Positions 62,190-64,000 of a stretch of 64,000 nt of DNA are shown here, piece after piece. The position numbers were made by a program, and so were the translations under genes. The notes under the pieces are model-generated. The model was not told the origin of the DNA, ran no database searches, and saw nothing but the letters and a program-made list of their open reading frames with translations. Source of the DNA: Stenopsyche tienmushanensis (lineage: Eukaryota > Arthropoda > Insecta > Trichoptera > Stenopsychidae); NCBI GenBank assembly GCA_008973525.1, contig WACJ01000130.1, forward strand, positions 682,001-746,000. Direction: 5' to 3'. The first letter of the stretch is position 1; each line of letters begins with the position of its first letter.

Positions 62190-63730
62190 AATAAATTCTA
62201 ATTGCAAAAATGAAAGAGAAAATGCTACTTCAGACAACTACAGTTGAAAGAAAAAAAAATGCAGAATGTGCATACAAAGCAGAGAAGGCAAATTTGAACA
62301 AATTTTGTAACTAAATTCAATAAATAGATCTTAAACATAAAAAGTATTTTAACTCTTCAAGCTTAAAGACTTATTGAATGATTTGTATGATATGTGGCAT
62401 ATCGTTGAAAAGGGTATGAACTAGCAATATTTGTAAAACTAAACTAAGTTCAAAATATAATAGTTGTTAGTTTTTTATTTAGATGATTTAGAAATTGACG
62501 TGTCTCATTCGTTCGCACATTTTTTTGTGACTTTGGAAGCTCATAACTAATTTTATTTAAATCAATTGCATAAAATAATGATTTATTAAGATCTAAAATG
62601 CATTGCAAATAACGAAAATAGTTATTTTATGTCATTATGACCACAGATAAAAATGTTATGACCGTTTAAAGGTGAGGTTATGGTCATTTTTTTAAAATGT
62701 CGAGAAAAAAATTCTATTTCGATAACCCTGACACTTTGTTGATCCAAATGCAAAACTTTGTTGATCCAATCTGTATTTCCTCTATCATTTATCATCTGTA
62801 TGTTTGATATACATCTGTTACAATGCTTAGATATTTTTTTAAATTAGGTGATGAATTTTAAATAAATTAAATAAACTCTTTACCATCTTTTATTGCACTC
62901 TTACTGCAAGTCTCTTATATAATATATGATTGAAAATTATATTAAAGAATTATTTGTCAATGAAAACCATCATAATTGATTTGATCAGCATGATACTGAA
63001 GCAAATTTATCAATGATTTTAAATTACCATCATTATACATGGCAAATTTGAGTGAAATTCTTCATAAAGCTATAGAAAGTGATTAAAATAAAAGCGAAGC
63101 TCGTTCATAGAATGATTAATAAAGACAGCCAGTACATCGAAATTTGATATTAAACTATCTTTTCGGTTCTTTCTATAGTATTTTTAAGATAAAGTGAAGG
63201 AAGATTCCATCATCAAACATTTCTTATTCTCGTTAATTTAATAATACTTCATTGATTTTATATGGATAATTATTTACGCACTAGGTTCCTCCATCTTATT
63301 TTATTTTTATAATTTCTCCTTAAATTATATTCAGAAATGAGTATAAATTCTCGCATAAATAATAGCCAAAAAACGTCACTGAATACATATTTATGTAGTT
63401 TTAAAATTATGTCAATTTCTTAAAATGCATTGCAATAAAAATGCATAAATAAATATCATCAAACTTTCTATTAAAATTATCATATTTTCTATACATTCTC
63501 CTGAATTTCGTTAGTCATTAACTTTTCAGAGCTTTTCCATTGAATACGAAATAGTTGATCTACGAAAATATGAAATCAATAAGATTTTTGCTAATAATTT
63601 CAGCAAATTTTATTAGACATCAACAATATTTATTGCGTATGAAATTTAAACGATTAACAGTGACATTGATATAAAATATTGATATTTTACATAAATCGCA
63701 CTGATTGTACGGTCACATTAATTATGAGCA
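62190..63730. other. AT-rich DNA with no recognised gene
   Basis: No open frame above about 60 codons, no transposon end and no RNA gene were seen. Confidence 0.5.
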
Positions 63731-63736
63731 CAGGAA

Positions 63737-63758
63737 GGGACGTGGGATGGGTGGTGGG
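63737..63758 (+). other. G-quadruplex motif
   Basis: Four GGG runs occur with loops of 4, 2 and 4 bases (GGG-ACGT-GGG-AT-GGG-TGGT-GGG), fitting the canonical G3N1-7 rule. It is an exception in this AT-rich DNA. Any function is unknown. Confidence 0.7.
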
Positions 63759-64000
63759 TTAAGTCCTGTCAACAATGTTCCAGGTCGTTTTTCAGCTTCT
63801 ACGTTCAATGTATTTTTACCATATGGTCATATTAAATAACATAACGTCCTCTTGTTTTAATGATATATGGACCATAAAAAATATGACTATTTAATATTCT
63901 TATAATAAATATACGTTAAAATAAGAAGATATGGATACAAACGATCTTTATTTCCATATCATAAAATTCATCAATCATTTGTATTAAACGGTGATTAAAG

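Overview
This window is nuclear DNA from an insect; the order cannot be fixed from the sequence. It is strongly AT-rich. Introns are GT-AG, several of them only 70-85 nt long. It carries insect-type transposons (mariner, pogo/Tigger-like, hAT, piggyBac-like, tRNA-derived SINEs) and parts of two genes of insect signalling families, both on the minus strand. No bacterial or viral gene, rRNA gene, CRISPR array or intact tRNA gene was seen.

Gene 1 (minus, 11419 down to 1186, continuing past the left edge) is a secreted protein with a signal peptide. It has three exons seen here: 11419-10814, 2051-1484 and 1411-1186. The splice phases agree, although neither long ORF ends at a true gene end. The third exon carries a basic stretch followed by a Cys-x7-Cys segment ending in Tyr-Pro. 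This pattern suggests a Spaetzle/neurotrophin-like cystine-knot ligand; the knot exons would lie outside the window. Intron 1 is 8.76 kb and contains an internally deleted mariner element (5199-6059).

Gene 2 (minus, 28606 down to 22884, 5' end not found) is a receptor tyrosine kinase of the Cad96Ca/Stitcher type. Six exons were joined with consistent phases. They encode a long Asn/Thr-rich ectodomain, one membrane helix, a proline-rich juxtamembrane segment and a complete kinase domain. The exon(s) for the signal peptide and any cadherin repeat were not found. A CpG-rich stretch at about 29610-30190 could be its promoter region.

Transposons: an hAT-like element (18252-19795) with a nested 303-bp hAT MITE (18515-18817, perfect 8-bp target duplication); a pogo/Tigger-like element (30296-31697); mariner remnants (31730-32000 and an end near 48197); a piggyBac-like MITE with TTAA duplications (35629-36113); a short hairpin MITE (46078-46260); tRNA-related SINE-like sequences (about 50270, 51545 and 61400); and fragments of DDE transposase and non-LTR element.

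Other signals are weaker: a possible plus-strand TATA promoter at 17667, a possible plus-strand coding exon at 52362-52568, a broken minus-strand ORF at 42668-43270, and a canonical G-quadruplex motif at 63737-63758. The rest is AT-rich intergenic or intronic DNA in which I see no gene. I did not find evidence of a wholly new biological system. The most useful results are the two reconstructed split genes, the nested transposons and the unassigned exon.
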